A stretch of DNA of 64,000 nt from Actinomycetota bacterium (GTDB lineage Bacteria > Actinomycetota > Actinomycetes > Nanopelagicales > Nanopelagicaceae): assembly GCA_016870795.1 (NCBI GenBank), contig VGAJ01000001.1:62001-126000 (forward strand), written 5' to 3'. Shown one piece after another: positions 8,814-21,390 of the stretch; position 1 is the stretch's first letter; the number at the start of each line of letters is the position of its first letter. Both the position numbers and the translations under genes were made by a program. The notes below the pieces were generated by a model. The model was not told the DNA's origin. It saw only the letters and a list, made by a program, of their open reading frames with translations, and did not search any database.

Positions 8814-10225
8814 TAACCGACCGAACCTTCCATCTGCATCTCAATTAAACGGTTAAGTTCAAGGGCATATTCCATTGGAAGCTCTCTTGCGATTGGCTCA
8901 ATAAAGCCTCTAACAATCATCGCCATAGCCTCATCTTCTTCTAGTCCGCGAGACATTAGATAAAAGAGTTGGTCATCGCTAATTTTTGAAACAGTTGCTT
9001 CATGTCCCATCGTCACATCATCTTCACGGACATCAACATAGGGATAAGTATCGGAGCGAGAGATTGTGTCAATTAGAAGAGCGTCGCATTTCACAGTGCT
9101 CTTTGAGTGATGCGCTCCCTCTTTGATTTGAACCAATCCACGATAGCTAGTTCTTCCCCCACCACGTGCAACTGATTTAGAGATAATTGTTGAAGAAGTG
9201 TGAGGCGCAGCATGAACCATCTTGGCTCCTGCATCTTGGTGTTGTCCTTCTCCAGCAAAAGCAATTGAAAGAGTCTCACCCTTTGAATGCTCGCCCATGA
9301 GAAAAACAGCTGGGTATTTCATCGTCACCTTAGATCCGATATTTCCATCAATCCATTCCATCGTGGCGCCTTCAGCACAAATTGCGCGCTTGGTCACCAA
9401 GTTATAAACGTTATTCGACCAGTTCTGTATCGTGGTGTATCTAACGCGAGCATTCTTTCTCACGATAATTTCAACTACAGCTGAGTGGAGAGAATCTGAT
9501 GAATAGATAGGAGCTGTACAGCCTTCGACGTAGTGAACATAAGAACCTTCATCAGCGATGATTAGAGTTCTCTCAAATTGCCCCATATTCTCGGTATTAA
9601 TTCGGAAATATGCTTGAAGTGGAATCTCAACATGAACGCCCTTTGGCACATAAACAAATGAACCACCAGACCAGACTGCGGTATTAAGCGCTGCAAACTT
9701 GTTATCGCCAACTGGAATCACTGAGCCAAAGAATTCCTTGAAGATATCTTCATGCTCTCTTAGGGCAGTATCAGTATCAAGAAAGATAACACCTTGCTTC
9801 TCTAGATCCTCACGGATTGAGTGATAAACAACTTCAGATTCATATTGCGCTGCAACCCCTGCTACTAGGCGCTGTTTTTCAGCCTCAGGAATGCCTAGGC
9901 GGTCATAGGTATTTTTAATATCTTCTGGCAGATCTTCCCAGGAAGTTGCCTGTTTCTCGGTGGAGCGAACAAAGTATTTAATAGTGTCAAACTTAATCCC
10001 AGATAAATCTGATCCCCAGTTTGGCATTGGCTTCTTATCAAAGAGCGCTAAACCCTTTAGGCGCAGCTCAAGCATCCAAGCAGGTTCATTCTTCTTAGCA
10101 GAGATATCTCTAACTACCTCTTCGTTTAAACCACGTTTGCTATTGGCGCCGGCATCATTCTTATCCGACCAACCGAACTCGTAGTTTCCGATTCCCTCTA
10201 ACTCTGGGTGGGCGATTTGGCTCAT
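8813..10225 (-). CDS. sufB: Fe-S cluster assembly protein SufB
   Basis: [12 protein letters not shown]...[25 protein letters not shown]...[25 protein letters not shown]. Confidence 0.97.
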   Translation of the reverse strand: MSQIAHPELEGIGNYEFGWSDKNDAGANSKRGLNEEVVRDISAKKNEPAWMLELRLKGLALFDKKPMPNWGSDLSGIKFDTIKYFVRSTEKQATSWEDLPEDIKNTYDRLGIPEAEKQRLVAGVAAQYESEVVYHSIREDLEKQGVIFLDTDTALREHEDIFKEFFGSVIPVGDNKFAALNTAVWSGGSFVYVPKGVHVEIPLQAYFRINTENMGQFERTLIIADEGSYVHYVEGCTAPIYSSDSLHSAVVEIIVRKNARVRYTTIQNWSNNVYNLVTKRAICAEGATMEWIDGNIGSKVTMKYPAVFLMGEHSKGETLSIAFAGEGQHQDAGAKMVHAAPHTSSTIISKSVARGGGRTSYRGLVQIKEGAHHSKSTVKCDALLIDTISRSDTYPYVDVREDDVTMGHEATVSKISDDQLFYLMSRGLEEDEAMAMIVRGFIEPIARELPMEYALELNRLIEMQMEGSVG

Positions 10226-10926
10226 CGTTTACTCTGCTTTCTATTGCTGGTTTGGGTTTTCTCGATTTTCTTGCCTTTACTTCCTAGTTGGGGAATAAAT
10301 GTTGTGCAGACTCCATCGCCATGGGCAATTGTTGCTAGGCGTTGAACATGGGTTCCTAATATCTTTGAAAAAGCTGCTGTCTCTTCTTCACATAGCTGAG
10401 GATATTCAGCGGCAACATGGGCTATCGGGCAGTGGTGTTGGCAGAGCTCAAGTCCAATTGCTTTGGGATGAACATTTGCTGCATATCCTTCATCACTTAA
10501 GAATTCAACTAAGCCATCAACAGAGTTCTTTGAGCTAGTTACAGTTTTCTTTGATCTGCGAATAATTTCATCAGCGCGATGCTTGGCAAAGCCATCAACT
10601 AAATGCGCTCCTGCGCTAGCTGCCATGTATTTCAGCGCAGAGACCGCAAGATCATCATATGAGTGCTCAAATCTCTCGCGCCCTTTATCGCTCATCACAA
10701 ATACCTTTGAAGGGCGACCTCTTAGACCTGCGCTTCTAATATGTGGTTCGCGCTCTTCTAGAATTCCCTCGCCCACTAGCGAATCTAAATGGCGGCGAAT
10801 ACCGGCTGGGGTTAAGCCAAGGGAGGCAGCTAAGGCAACTGCCGTTGATGGGCCGTTTTCTAAAATGGCTCGAGCGACCTGATCCTTAGTTCTTAAGTCC
10901 TCAGATGGGGCTAGGGTGGATTTCAC
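10222..10926 (-). CDS. sufR: Transcriptional regulator of the suf operon, SufR-like (GTG at 10926 preferred; ORF track extends to 10962)
   Basis: N-terminal wHTH ([34 protein letters not shown]) and cysteines in [24 protein letters not shown]; first gene of the suf operon. Confidence 0.85.
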   Translation of the reverse strand: MKSTLAPSEDLRTKDQVARAILENGPSTAVALAASLGLTPAGIRRHLDSLVGEGILEEREPHIRSAGLRGRPSKVFVMSDKGRERFEHSYDDLAVSALKYMAASAGAHLVDGFAKHRADEIIRRSKKTVTSSKNSVDGLVEFLSDEGYAANVHPKAIGLELCQHHCPIAHVAAEYPQLCEEETAAFSKILGTHVQRLATIAHGDGVCTTFIPQLGSKGKKIEKTQTSNRKQSKR

Positions 10927-10939
10927 AACGCAAGTGTTG
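10926..10939 (-). promoter_or_regulatory. SufR operator CAAC-N6-GTTG
   Basis: CAACACTTGCGTTG on the minus strand, inside the palindrome ACGCAAGTGTTGCGT (10928-10942), overlapping the sufR start. Confidence 0.7.
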
Positions 10940-10984
10940 CGTAATTCATGGCCAAGCGCCACTTCAAAGCGCCCATTGGCACTC

Positions 10985-10990
10985 TAGGGT
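10985..10990 (+). promoter_or_regulatory. -10 element TAGGGT, 6 nt before the ctaA ATG
   Basis: TAGGGT-TGGGCT-ATG. Confidence 0.4.
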
Positions 10991-10996
10991 TGGGCT

Positions 10997-11905
10997 ATGG
11001 CCCCCCTCGCCGATAAAGCGCTATTAAAACTCTCCACTTTAATGGTCTTTACTCAATCTGCAATTGTTTTCACCGGAGCTCTAGTTCGTATTACCGGATC
11101 TGGTCTGGGCTGCTCAACATGGCCTGAGTGCACCCCTGGCTCATACACCCCAACTCCTGATCAACCAGAGGCTCCACTTCATGCCTGGATTGAATTTGGA
11201 AATCGACTCCTTACCTTCGTTCTTCTCATTAATGCTCTTGCTCTGATGTTTACTATCTTAAAGAGCGGAAAGCGTGAGTTAAGAAAATTAGGTGCGCTTC
11301 AGATACTAGGAATTTTGGCCCAAGGAGTTCTTGGCGGAATAACAGTTTTAACAGCTCTTAATCCAGCAACCGTTGCAGTTCACTTCCTGCTATCAATAAT
11401 TCTAATCGCAGGGGCCCTCTCGCTGCGCCAGAGAGCTCATGGCAAATCCCCAATTGAAATTAATCTAATTCCATTGGTCTCAAAACTTATCTGGCTTCAT
11501 CTACTGCTGACAGCTTTAGTTATAGTTGCAGGAACAATTGTCACTGGTAGTGGGCCTCATGCAGGCGATAGCGCAGCTGAGCGATTTAATCTTGATTCAC
11601 GGACTATGGCTTGGATCCATGCCGACCTAGTAATAGCTCTGCTTGGCGTAAGCATCGCTTTATTGATTGCAGTTCGCCTTGGCCTTACTGGGCAAGCACG
11701 CCAAGTCTTATCTGGGCGGATACAGATATTTCTAATTGTTGCCCTTGCCCAAGGAGGAATTGGCTACATTCAATATTTCACCAAGTTGCCCGAGGCCCTA
11801 GTTGCCGCCCACATCATCGGATCTATCGCGGTGTGGTTATCCGCTTGGAACTTATTTATCTCTAGTAATCTCGGCGCTAATCTGATCGCCCGGAAAGGGT
11901 TGTAA
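10997..11905 (+). CDS. ctaA: Heme A synthase, COX15/CtaA family
   Basis: GALVRITGSGLGCSTWPECTPGS...TIVTGSGPHAGD; multiple TM segments. Confidence 0.92.
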   Translation: MAPLADKALLKLSTLMVFTQSAIVFTGALVRITGSGLGCSTWPECTPGSYTPTPDQPEAPLHAWIEFGNRLLTFVLLINALALMFTILKSGKRELRKLGALQILGILAQGVLGGITVLTALNPATVAVHFLLSIILIAGALSLRQRAHGKSPIEINLIPLVSKLIWLHLLLTALVIVAGTIVTGSGPHAGDSAAERFNLDSRTMAWIHADLVIALLGVSIALLIAVRLGLTGQARQVLSGRIQIFLIVALAQGGIGYIQYFTKLPEALVAAHIIGSIAVWLSAWNLFISSNLGANLIARKGL

Positions 11906-13965
11906 TGCAACCAGAGTTAGCGCCTTGGACAGATTTAGATGAGAAGGCAGTAGCAATTGCCAGGGGCCTTGCTATGGATGCAGTTCAAAAAGTAGGCAAT
12001 GGCCATCCTGGAACTGCAATGTCTCTGGCCCCAGTTGCCTATGCCCTCTTTCAGCGTTTTTTGCGCCATGACCCAAAGGATCCAAATTGGATTGGCAGAG
12101 ATAGATTCATTCTCTCTTGTGGTCATTCCTCGCTAACTCTTTATATTCAATTACTTTTTTCTGGATATGGATTAACTCTTGATGATTTGAAGTCATTTAG
12201 AACTTGGGGCTCACTTACTCCAGGACATCCTGAATTTGGCCATACCTTGGGAGTTGAAACAACTACTGGTCCTCTTGGTCAAGGAGTTGCTAACGCTGTT
12301 GGAATGGCGATGGCTGCAAGATATGAGCGAGGGCTATTAGATCCTGATACGCCAAAAGGTGAGAGCGTCTTTGACCATAACATCTGGGTGATCTGTAGCG
12401 ATGGAGATCTACAGGAGGGAGTAAGCGCTGAAGCCTCATCTCTTGCTGGAGTCCAGGAGCTAGGAAATCTCAAAATTATTTATGATGATAATCGCATATC
12501 AATTGAAGGTGATACTCATTATGCCTTCACTGAAGATGTCTCTATGCGTTATCGCTCTTATGGCTGGCATGTAATTGAAGTAAGCGCAAAGGCAGATGGA
12601 GATGTTGATCGAGTGGCAATTGAAGCAGCTATGGAAGAGGCGCTTTTAATTACAGATAAGCCAACTCTGATACGTCTTAGAACTGTTATTGCTTGGCCTG
12701 CACCTAAAGCTCGCAATACTGCCAAGTCACATGGCTCTGCACTTGGCGCCGATGAAGTAGCGGCGACAAAGATTGAGCTAAATCTTCCGGCGCAAGATTT
12801 CTACTTCCCAGAGGAAGTTGAGAAGCATGTAAGAAAGGTTCAGCAGCGAAGCGCTAAGTTAAAGAGTAATTGGCAAGGCAAATTCTCCAAATGGCAGAGC
12901 GCAAACCCAGAGCGAGCAGCGCTACTTGAGCGATTGAGAAAGCGCGAGCTACCAACTAATTGGAACGCAGATCTTCCCGTCTTTGCAAGTGATAAAGAAG
13001 TCTCAACTAGAAAAGCCTCTGGTGATGTAATCAATGCCCTGGCTGCAAAAATGCCGGAGTTATTTGGCGGATCTGCAGATCTTGCTGAGAGCAATAACAC
13101 CACAATTGAGGGAGGCGGATCATTCTTGCCTACCACTTCCAAAATGAAGGGGGCTTCGCCTTATGGTCGAATCATTCACTTTGGAATCCGTGAACATGCA
13201 ATGGGCTCGATATTAAATGGAATAGCACTTCATGGTCTTGCTCGATCCTTTGGTGGAACTTTCTTAGTCTTTAGCGATTACATGAGAGGCGCAGTTCGCC
13301 TTGCTGCACTTATGAAACTTCCAGTGACTTTCATTTGGAGCCATGATTCGATCGGTCTAGGTGAGGATGGACCTACTCATCAACCAATTGAACATATCGC
13401 CTCCCTTAGAGCCATTCCAGGCCTTGATGTCATTCGACCCGCTGATGCAAATGAAGTCGTTGCCTGCTGGTCGCAAATCGTAAAGAGAGATAAAACTGCT
13501 GGATTGCTTCTCTCTAGACAGAATCTTCCAGTAATTGATCGAAGCCTCTATAGCTCAATATCTGGGGTGGAACGCGGGGCCTATGCATTAAACGAGGTTT
13601 CAACTCCTGATGTTTTAATTATTGCAACTGGCTCTGAAGTCTCTATTGCGCTCAAAGCAAGTGAAGAGCTAGCGCAAAGCGGAATTAAAGCTCGAGTTAT
13701 TAGCGCGCCATGCCTGGAATGGTATCGAGAGCAAGATCAAGGATATAAAGATTTACTAATGCCAAAATCAGTCAAAGCTCGAGTTAGCGTTGAAGCAGGT
13801 ATTGCTCAGGGCTGGCATGAATTAATTGGTGATTGCGGAGTTGCCATCAGCTTGGAACATTTTGGCGCCTCAGCCTCTGCCCCTGTCTTGTTTGAAGAAT
13901 TTGGATTTACTCCGGAGGCAGTAGTAAAGGCTTGCCAAGCTTCGATAGCAAAGAGTTTTAAATGA
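11905..13965 (+). CDS. tkt: Transketolase
   Basis: KVGNGHPGTAMSLAPVAYALFQ...CSDGDLQEGVSAEASSLAG...EDGPTHQPIEH. Confidence 0.97.
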   Translation: MQPELAPWTDLDEKAVAIARGLAMDAVQKVGNGHPGTAMSLAPVAYALFQRFLRHDPKDPNWIGRDRFILSCGHSSLTLYIQLLFSGYGLTLDDLKSFRTWGSLTPGHPEFGHTLGVETTTGPLGQGVANAVGMAMAARYERGLLDPDTPKGESVFDHNIWVICSDGDLQEGVSAEASSLAGVQELGNLKIIYDDNRISIEGDTHYAFTEDVSMRYRSYGWHVIEVSAKADGDVDRVAIEAAMEEALLITDKPTLIRLRTVIAWPAPKARNTAKSHGSALGADEVAATKIELNLPAQDFYFPEEVEKHVRKVQQRSAKLKSNWQGKFSKWQSANPERAALLERLRKRELPTNWNADLPVFASDKEVSTRKASGDVINALAAKMPELFGGSADLAESNNTTIEGGGSFLPTTSKMKGASPYGRIIHFGIREHAMGSILNGIALHGLARSFGGTFLVFSDYMRGAVRLAALMKLPVTFIWSHDSIGLGEDGPTHQPIEHIASLRAIPGLDVIRPADANEVVACWSQIVKRDKTAGLLLSRQNLPVIDRSLYSSISGVERGAYALNEVSTPDVLIIATGSEVSIALKASEELAQSGIKARVISAPCLEWYREQDQGYKDLLMPKSVKARVSVEAGIAQGWHELIGDCGVAISLEHFGASASAPVLFEEFGFTPEAVVKACQASIAKSFK

Positions 13966-15071
13966 GCAAAACGCTTGCTCACATAAGCCAGGCTGGAACC
14001 TCAATATGGCTTGATGATTTATCTCGAGAGCGGATGATTGATAATGGGAAGTCGCGCTCGCTTAAATCGCTTATCGCTGAGGAATCTGTAGTTGGTGTAA
14101 CTACCAACCCTGCGATTTTCTCAAGTTCAATATCGCAATCCTCACTCTATAGCGATGATTTAAAGGCTTTGGCTGCCAAGGGTTATCCAGCTGAGCAGAT
14201 TATTACGGAACTTACCTGCAGCGATGTTGCTAAGGCATGCGATCTATTTAAAGAAGTATTTCTCTCAAGTGGTGCAGTTGATGGCCGAGTAAGTATTGAA
14301 GTAGATCCAAGATTTGCTCGCGATACCCAGGCAACGATTTCTCAAGCTCGAGATCTTTGGAAAAGGATAGATCGACCAAATCTTCTGATTAAGGTTCCTG
14401 CAACTATTGAAGGTCTTCCTGCTATCCAAACTCTAATTTCAGAGGGAATAAGCGTCAATGTGACAATAATTTTCTCAACTAAGCGCTATGAGCAAGTTTT
14501 AGGTGCATTCATAAAGGGATTAGAGGATCGGGCACGACAATCACTCCCGCTTTCTAATGTTCACTCAGTTGCATCCTTTTTCATAAGTCGGGTAGATACC
14601 GAAATTGATCCAAGACTTAAAGCAAGTGCATCCAAAGAGGCGTTAGATTTGCTCGGAAAGTCAGCAATTGCTAACGCCCACCTTGCATATCGGCACTTTG
14701 AAGAGATCTTGCACTCAGATCGCTGGCAAGTGCTTGCAAAACTTGGAGGCAATATCCAAAGGCCGCTCTGGGCTTCAACTGGGGTAAAGGATCCAAACTA
14801 TGACCCAACCCAATATGTAATGGAGCTAGTTGCTCCATTATGTGTCAACACAATGCCGGAGCAGACTTTAAATGCCGTTAAAGCTCAAGGAGAATTCAAA
14901 GGAAATGCCATCTCAGGAAAATACTTAGATGCAGCTAGAGTCATCAATCAATTAGCTTCAATTGGAGTAGATATTGAAGAGGTGGCAGATAAGTTGGAGG
15001 CAGAGGGAATTGATAAGTTTATTAAGCCTTGGCTTGAGTTGATCGCAAATGTTGAGGCTGCTAGTAAATGA
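13962..15071 (+). CDS. tal: Transaldolase
   Basis: QAGTSIWLDDLSRERM...VVGVTTNPAIF...LLIKVPATIEGLPAI. Confidence 0.96.
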   Translation: MSKTLAHISQAGTSIWLDDLSRERMIDNGKSRSLKSLIAEESVVGVTTNPAIFSSSISQSSLYSDDLKALAAKGYPAEQIITELTCSDVAKACDLFKEVFLSSGAVDGRVSIEVDPRFARDTQATISQARDLWKRIDRPNLLIKVPATIEGLPAIQTLISEGISVNVTIIFSTKRYEQVLGAFIKGLEDRARQSLPLSNVHSVASFFISRVDTEIDPRLKASASKEALDLLGKSAIANAHLAYRHFEEILHSDRWQVLAKLGGNIQRPLWASTGVKDPNYDPTQYVMELVAPLCVNTMPEQTLNAVKAQGEFKGNAISGKYLDAARVINQLASIGVDIEEVADKLEAEGIDKFIKPWLELIANVEAASK

Positions 15072-16585
15072 TCAAACTCACTGGCTTTAAACAAGGCAGG
15101 GGCCTTTGGGGAAAGTTAGATAAAGCCACAATTCGCCTTGCTAATTGTGATCCCACCATCTGGGGCGAGAGCGCTGCTAAAGAGGCAGCGATAAGACTTA
15201 ATTGGGTTAATCTCCCCGAGGAATCTCGCGAACTTCTCCCACAGCTTGATGCTCTCTCTGCTTGGTCAAGAGAATTTGGCCACGAGGTTTTTATTCTCTG
15301 CGGCATGGGCGGTTCATCTCTAGCGCCAGAAGTTATGGCGCAGGTCTATAAAAAGGAATTAACAATTCTGGATTCCACAGATCCTGCTCATGTTAAGAAA
15401 GTTTTGGATCAAGATTTATCTAAGTCTTGCATAATTATTGGCTCTAAATCTGGATCAACTATTGAAACAGCCTCTCAGATGGCAGCAGCCAATCAGCAGT
15501 TAATTAAGCAGGGCCTAGATCCAAAGAATCATTTTGTAGTGATTACCGATCCTGAATCCCCACTTGATATTCAAGCAAGGGAAAGTAACTTAAGAGTAGT
15601 AAATGCTGATCCAAATGTCGGTGGGCGCTTTAGCGCACTTAGCGCCTATGGACTTACTCCTGCTGCTCTTGTAGGTATTGATATCTCAATTCTCTTGGAT
15701 GATGCTTATGAGGCATCACAATCTTTTACCAAGCCTGGCTCAGTGGTTACTCAAGTTGCGGCTGCTTTGGCTGATAAGTTTTTTTCATTTGCAGGATTTC
15801 TCGATACCGGCTCTACCGTCTCTGGGCTTGGGGAGTGGATAGAGCAGCTAATCGCAGAGTCAACTGGCAAAGATGGCAAAGGCGTTTTACCCATAACTTT
15901 GACGAGGAAAAGCAAGCTTAACTACCCAGTAATTACCTTTGATGGAAGTGGAGAAAACAGCGTTGAAGCAAGTCTTGGTGAACAATTTATTTTCTGGCAG
16001 TGGGTCACAGCTCTTCTAGGATATTTACTTCAAGTCGACCCATTTAATCAACCAAATGTCACAGAGGCTAAAGATAAGACTAATGCCCTGCTTTCAAGAT
16101 GGAGTAAAGGGCGAGAGGAAATCAATCCAGTATTTGAAAGTGGCAGTATTGCAGTTTATTCAACACTTCAAGAAGATTCTGTGGCGCATTACTTAGAAAG
16201 AGCTATAGCAAACTCCAAAGGCTATTTAGCGATAATGACCTATCTTCACCGCGGCATCGATGATCAAATAAAAGATCTAGCCCCACTACTTGAGAGTAAA
16301 TCAAAGCTTCCAACCACCTTTGGCTGGGGTCCGAGATTTCTTCACTCAACTGGCCAGTTCCATAAAGGTGGGCCCAGCACTGGTTCATTTATTCAAGTCA
16401 CAGCAGATCCTGAAAATAATTGGCCAATTCCAGGAAGAGATTTTGGTTTTGAGACTTTGATTATGGCTCAAGCCCTCGGTGATCTGGAGGCCTTATCTAG
16501 TAGAGGCTTTAGCGTCATTCGTTTTCACTTAAAGAATCGAAAGCAAGGTATTGCAGAACTGCTTAGCGCGGCAGAAAAGATTTAA
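15068..16585 (+). CDS. pgi: Glucose-6-phosphate isomerase
   Basis: CGMGGSSLAPEVMAQV...SKSGSTIET...FGWGPRFLHSTGQFHKGGPSTGSF. Confidence 0.92.
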   Translation: MIKLTGFKQGRGLWGKLDKATIRLANCDPTIWGESAAKEAAIRLNWVNLPEESRELLPQLDALSAWSREFGHEVFILCGMGGSSLAPEVMAQVYKKELTILDSTDPAHVKKVLDQDLSKSCIIIGSKSGSTIETASQMAAANQQLIKQGLDPKNHFVVITDPESPLDIQARESNLRVVNADPNVGGRFSALSAYGLTPAALVGIDISILLDDAYEASQSFTKPGSVVTQVAAALADKFFSFAGFLDTGSTVSGLGEWIEQLIAESTGKDGKGVLPITLTRKSKLNYPVITFDGSGENSVEASLGEQFIFWQWVTALLGYLLQVDPFNQPNVTEAKDKTNALLSRWSKGREEINPVFESGSIAVYSTLQEDSVAHYLERAIANSKGYLAIMTYLHRGIDDQIKDLAPLLESKSKLPTTFGWGPRFLHSTGQFHKGGPSTGSFIQVTADPENNWPIPGRDFGFETLIMAQALGDLEALSSRGFSVIRFHLKNRKQGIAELLSAAEKI

Positions 16586-16929
16586 TCTTCATCCTCAGCG
16601 CGTAGCTTCTTAAGCGCTGCTTCTAAAATCTTCTTAGCTTCGGCCTCTGTGCGACGCTCTTTTACATAGGCTAAGTGAGTCTTATAAGGCTCATTCTTGA
16701 TTGGTGATGGTGGGTTGTTCTTATCTTGCCCAGCTGGAAAACCGCATCTTGGACAATCCCACTCAGCAGGAACAACAACTGTTCCATCTTCAGCAAAGGA
16801 AGGTTTTGTTTCATGGCCATTTTGGCACCAGTAAGAAACGTGAAAGCGCGCAATAGCTTCGCCGCGTTCAGCCTCGCCCATTGGGCCTGCGCCAACGCGT
16901 GAACCTCTGATAGCACTTCCACCAGCCAT
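16582..16929 (-). CDS. rbpA: RNA polymerase-binding protein RbpA
   Basis: RVGAGPMGEAERGEAIARFHVSYWCQNGHETKPSFAEDA-like, actinobacterial hallmark. Confidence 0.95.
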   Translation of the reverse strand: MAGGSAIRGSRVGAGPMGEAERGEAIARFHVSYWCQNGHETKPSFAEDGTVVVPAEWDCPRCGFPAGQDKNNPPSPIKNEPYKTHLAYVKERRTEAEAKKILEAALKKLRAEDED

Positions 16930-16965
16930 TTAATTGCTCCCTTTTCTAAAGATTGATAAAACTTT

Positions 16966-17193
16966 TTATTTCAAAACTAAACCAAGTGCGATGATGATGG
17001 CAAACCAGAGACCGCCGACCACAATTGTGATGCGATCTAAGTTCTTCTCAACTACAGATGATCCACCATAGGTTGAGGACATTCCCCCGCCGAATAGATC
17101 TGAAAGTCCGCTGCCTTTTCCTTTATGGAGCAGAACTAAGAGAATCATCAAAATGCTGGTAATCACCAGAAGGATTGAGAGGGCTAACGACAC
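16966..17193 (-). CDS. secG: Preprotein translocase subunit SecG
   Basis: LVLLHKGKGSGLSDLFGGGMSSTYGGSSVVEKNLDRIT. Confidence 0.95.
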   Translation of the reverse strand: MSLALSILLVITSILMILLVLLHKGKGSGLSDLFGGGMSSTYGGSSVVEKNLDRITIVVGGLWFAIIIALGLVLK

Positions 17194-17263
17194 TTATTTT
17201 CTCCTTGGGTTGAATAAGGGGCAAATACTACCTAAAGGCGGTGATTCCTAACGAATCTGGGCG

Positions 17264-18043
17264 CTAGAGAACCCGGTGGAATTTGCATAGACGGGCGAAC
17301 TCCTCAGCATCAAGGCTAGCCCCGCCAACCAAGGCGCCATCGATATCGCTCTGTCGCATAATTTCTACGATATTTGCCGACTTCACTGAGCCGCCGTAGA
17401 GAATTCTGGCATTTTGAGCAATCTCATCACTTCCAATATCAGCAAGCTCTAGGCGAATAGCTGCGCATACCTCTTGAGCATCATCTGGAGTGGCAGTCTT
17501 TCCAGTTCCAATAGCCCATACTGGTTCATAAGCAAAAACGATCTTCTTTAAATCTGGTTTATGAAATCCCTTTAACCCTTGGCGAAGCTGGTTAATTACA
17601 TAAGTTACATGTGCTCCTGATTCGCGCATTGCTAATTCTTCGCCAATACAAAAAATTGGCACCATCTCATTATCTAATATGGCGCGCATCTTTGCATTTA
17701 TTAACTCATTACTCTCGCCATGTATTGCTCGTCGCTCAGAGTGTCCTGCTAGCACATAGGTGCAATCAAGTTTCTTAAGCATCGCACCAGAGATGTCCCC
17801 AGTGAATGCGCCAGACTTTTCTGGTGAGATATCTTGAGCTCCGTAAGATAATTTGAGACGATCTCCATCAACTAAAGTTTGAACTGATCTTAAATCTGTA
17901 AATGGCGGCAGTACTGCTACTTCAACTGCATCAAAGTCACGATCCTCTAGTGAGTAGGCCAACTTCTGAGTTACAGCAATTGCTTCAAGATGATTTAGGT
18001 TCATCTTCCAATTGCCAGCAATCAGCGGTTTACGTGTGCTCAT
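17264..18043 (-). CDS. tpiA: Triosephosphate isomerase
   Basis: [15 protein letters not shown]...[16 protein letters not shown]...[11 protein letters not shown]. Confidence 0.97.
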   Translation of the reverse strand: MSTRKPLIAGNWKMNLNHLEAIAVTQKLAYSLEDRDFDAVEVAVLPPFTDLRSVQTLVDGDRLKLSYGAQDISPEKSGAFTGDISGAMLKKLDCTYVLAGHSERRAIHGESNELINAKMRAILDNEMVPIFCIGEELAMRESGAHVTYVINQLRQGLKGFHKPDLKKIVFAYEPVWAIGTGKTATPDDAQEVCAAIRLELADIGSDEIAQNARILYGGSVKSANIVEIMRQSDIDGALVGGASLDAEEFARLCKFHRVL

Positions 18044-18068
18044 TTCTGCTCCTTAGTTGGCTACTTGC

Positions 18069-20356
<2,288 letters not shown>

Positions 20357-20407
20357 CTATCAGTGAATATTTGGTGAACGCTTGCCTTGATAAATTGGGC
20401 TCAAAGA

Positions 20408-21385
20408 TTAATTGAGTAGCTCTGGTGAGAGCCCGGCCTCGGTATCTGGAATTCCTAGATCGCTCGCGCGTTTATCGGCCATTGCCAATAGGCGCCTAAT
20501 TCGTCCCGCAATTGCATCCTTAGTCATCGGCGGCGTTGATAGCGAACCCAACTCTTCAAGGCTTGCCTGCCCATGAGTAATTCGCAGCTGTCCTGCTTCA
20601 CGAAGATGGCCTGGAATATCTTCTCCTAAAATCTCCATCGCTCTTGCAACTCGCGCAGATGCAGCAACGGCCGCTCTTGCCGAGCGCCTTAAGTTGGCAT
20701 CATCAAAGTTTGCCAGGCGATTAGCGGTTGCTCTGACTTCTCTTCTCATCCTTCGCTCTTCCCAAGCCATAACACTTTCATGGGCTCCAAGACGAGTTAA
20801 TAAAACCCCAATGGCATCGCCATCTCTAATTACTACTCGATCAACTCCTCGAACCTCACGAGCCTTTGCAGCAATTGTTAATCTGCGAGCAGCGCCAACA
20901 AGAGCAAGCGCAGCTTCTGGTCCTGGGCAGGTAATTTCAAGAGCTGATGATCTTCCAGGTTCAGTTAACGAACCATGTGCAAGAAATGCGCCCCGCCATG
21001 CAGCTTCGGCACAACAAATTCCTGCAGAGACAACTTGTGGTGGCAATCCTCTTACTGGACGTCCATGGGAATCAACAAGCCCAGTCTGCCTTGCTAGATT
21101 ATCGCCCTCTCTAATCACTCGAACTAAATAACGACTACCTTTTCTTAAACCGCCAGCGCTAATTACTGCTAGATCGGAGTCATGGCCATAGATATCAGCA
21201 ATATCTTTTCTTATTCTTCTGGCAGCTTGAGCGGTATCAAGTTCAATCTCAACCATGATTTTTCCAGCTGAGATATGAAGCCCTCCAGCAAAGCGCAATA
21301 TCGCAGAAACTTCCGCCTTTCGACAGCAAGGCTTTGAAATCGTGAGGCGGCTTAACTCATCCTTAACCGCTGCAGTCATTGCCAT
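20408..21385 (-). CDS. whiA: WhiA family DNA-binding regulator
   Basis: [12 protein letters not shown]...[19 protein letters not shown]...; C-terminal [34 protein letters not shown]. Confidence 0.96.
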   Translation of the reverse strand: MAMTAAVKDELSRLTISKPCCRKAEVSAILRFAGGLHISAGKIMVEIELDTAQAARRIRKDIADIYGHDSDLAVISAGGLRKGSRYLVRVIREGDNLARQTGLVDSHGRPVRGLPPQVVSAGICCAEAAWRGAFLAHGSLTEPGRSSALEITCPGPEAALALVGAARRLTIAAKAREVRGVDRVVIRDGDAIGVLLTRLGAHESVMAWEERRMRREVRATANRLANFDDANLRRSARAAVAASARVARAMEILGEDIPGHLREAGQLRITHGQASLEELGSLSTPPMTKDAIAGRIRRLLAMADKRASDLGIPDTEAGLSPELLN

Positions 21386-21390
21386 GTGGG

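Noticed and set aside
20694-21131. 145-aa plus-strand ORF antisense to whiA
   Set aside because: Shadow ORF; WhiA on the minus strand is unambiguous.
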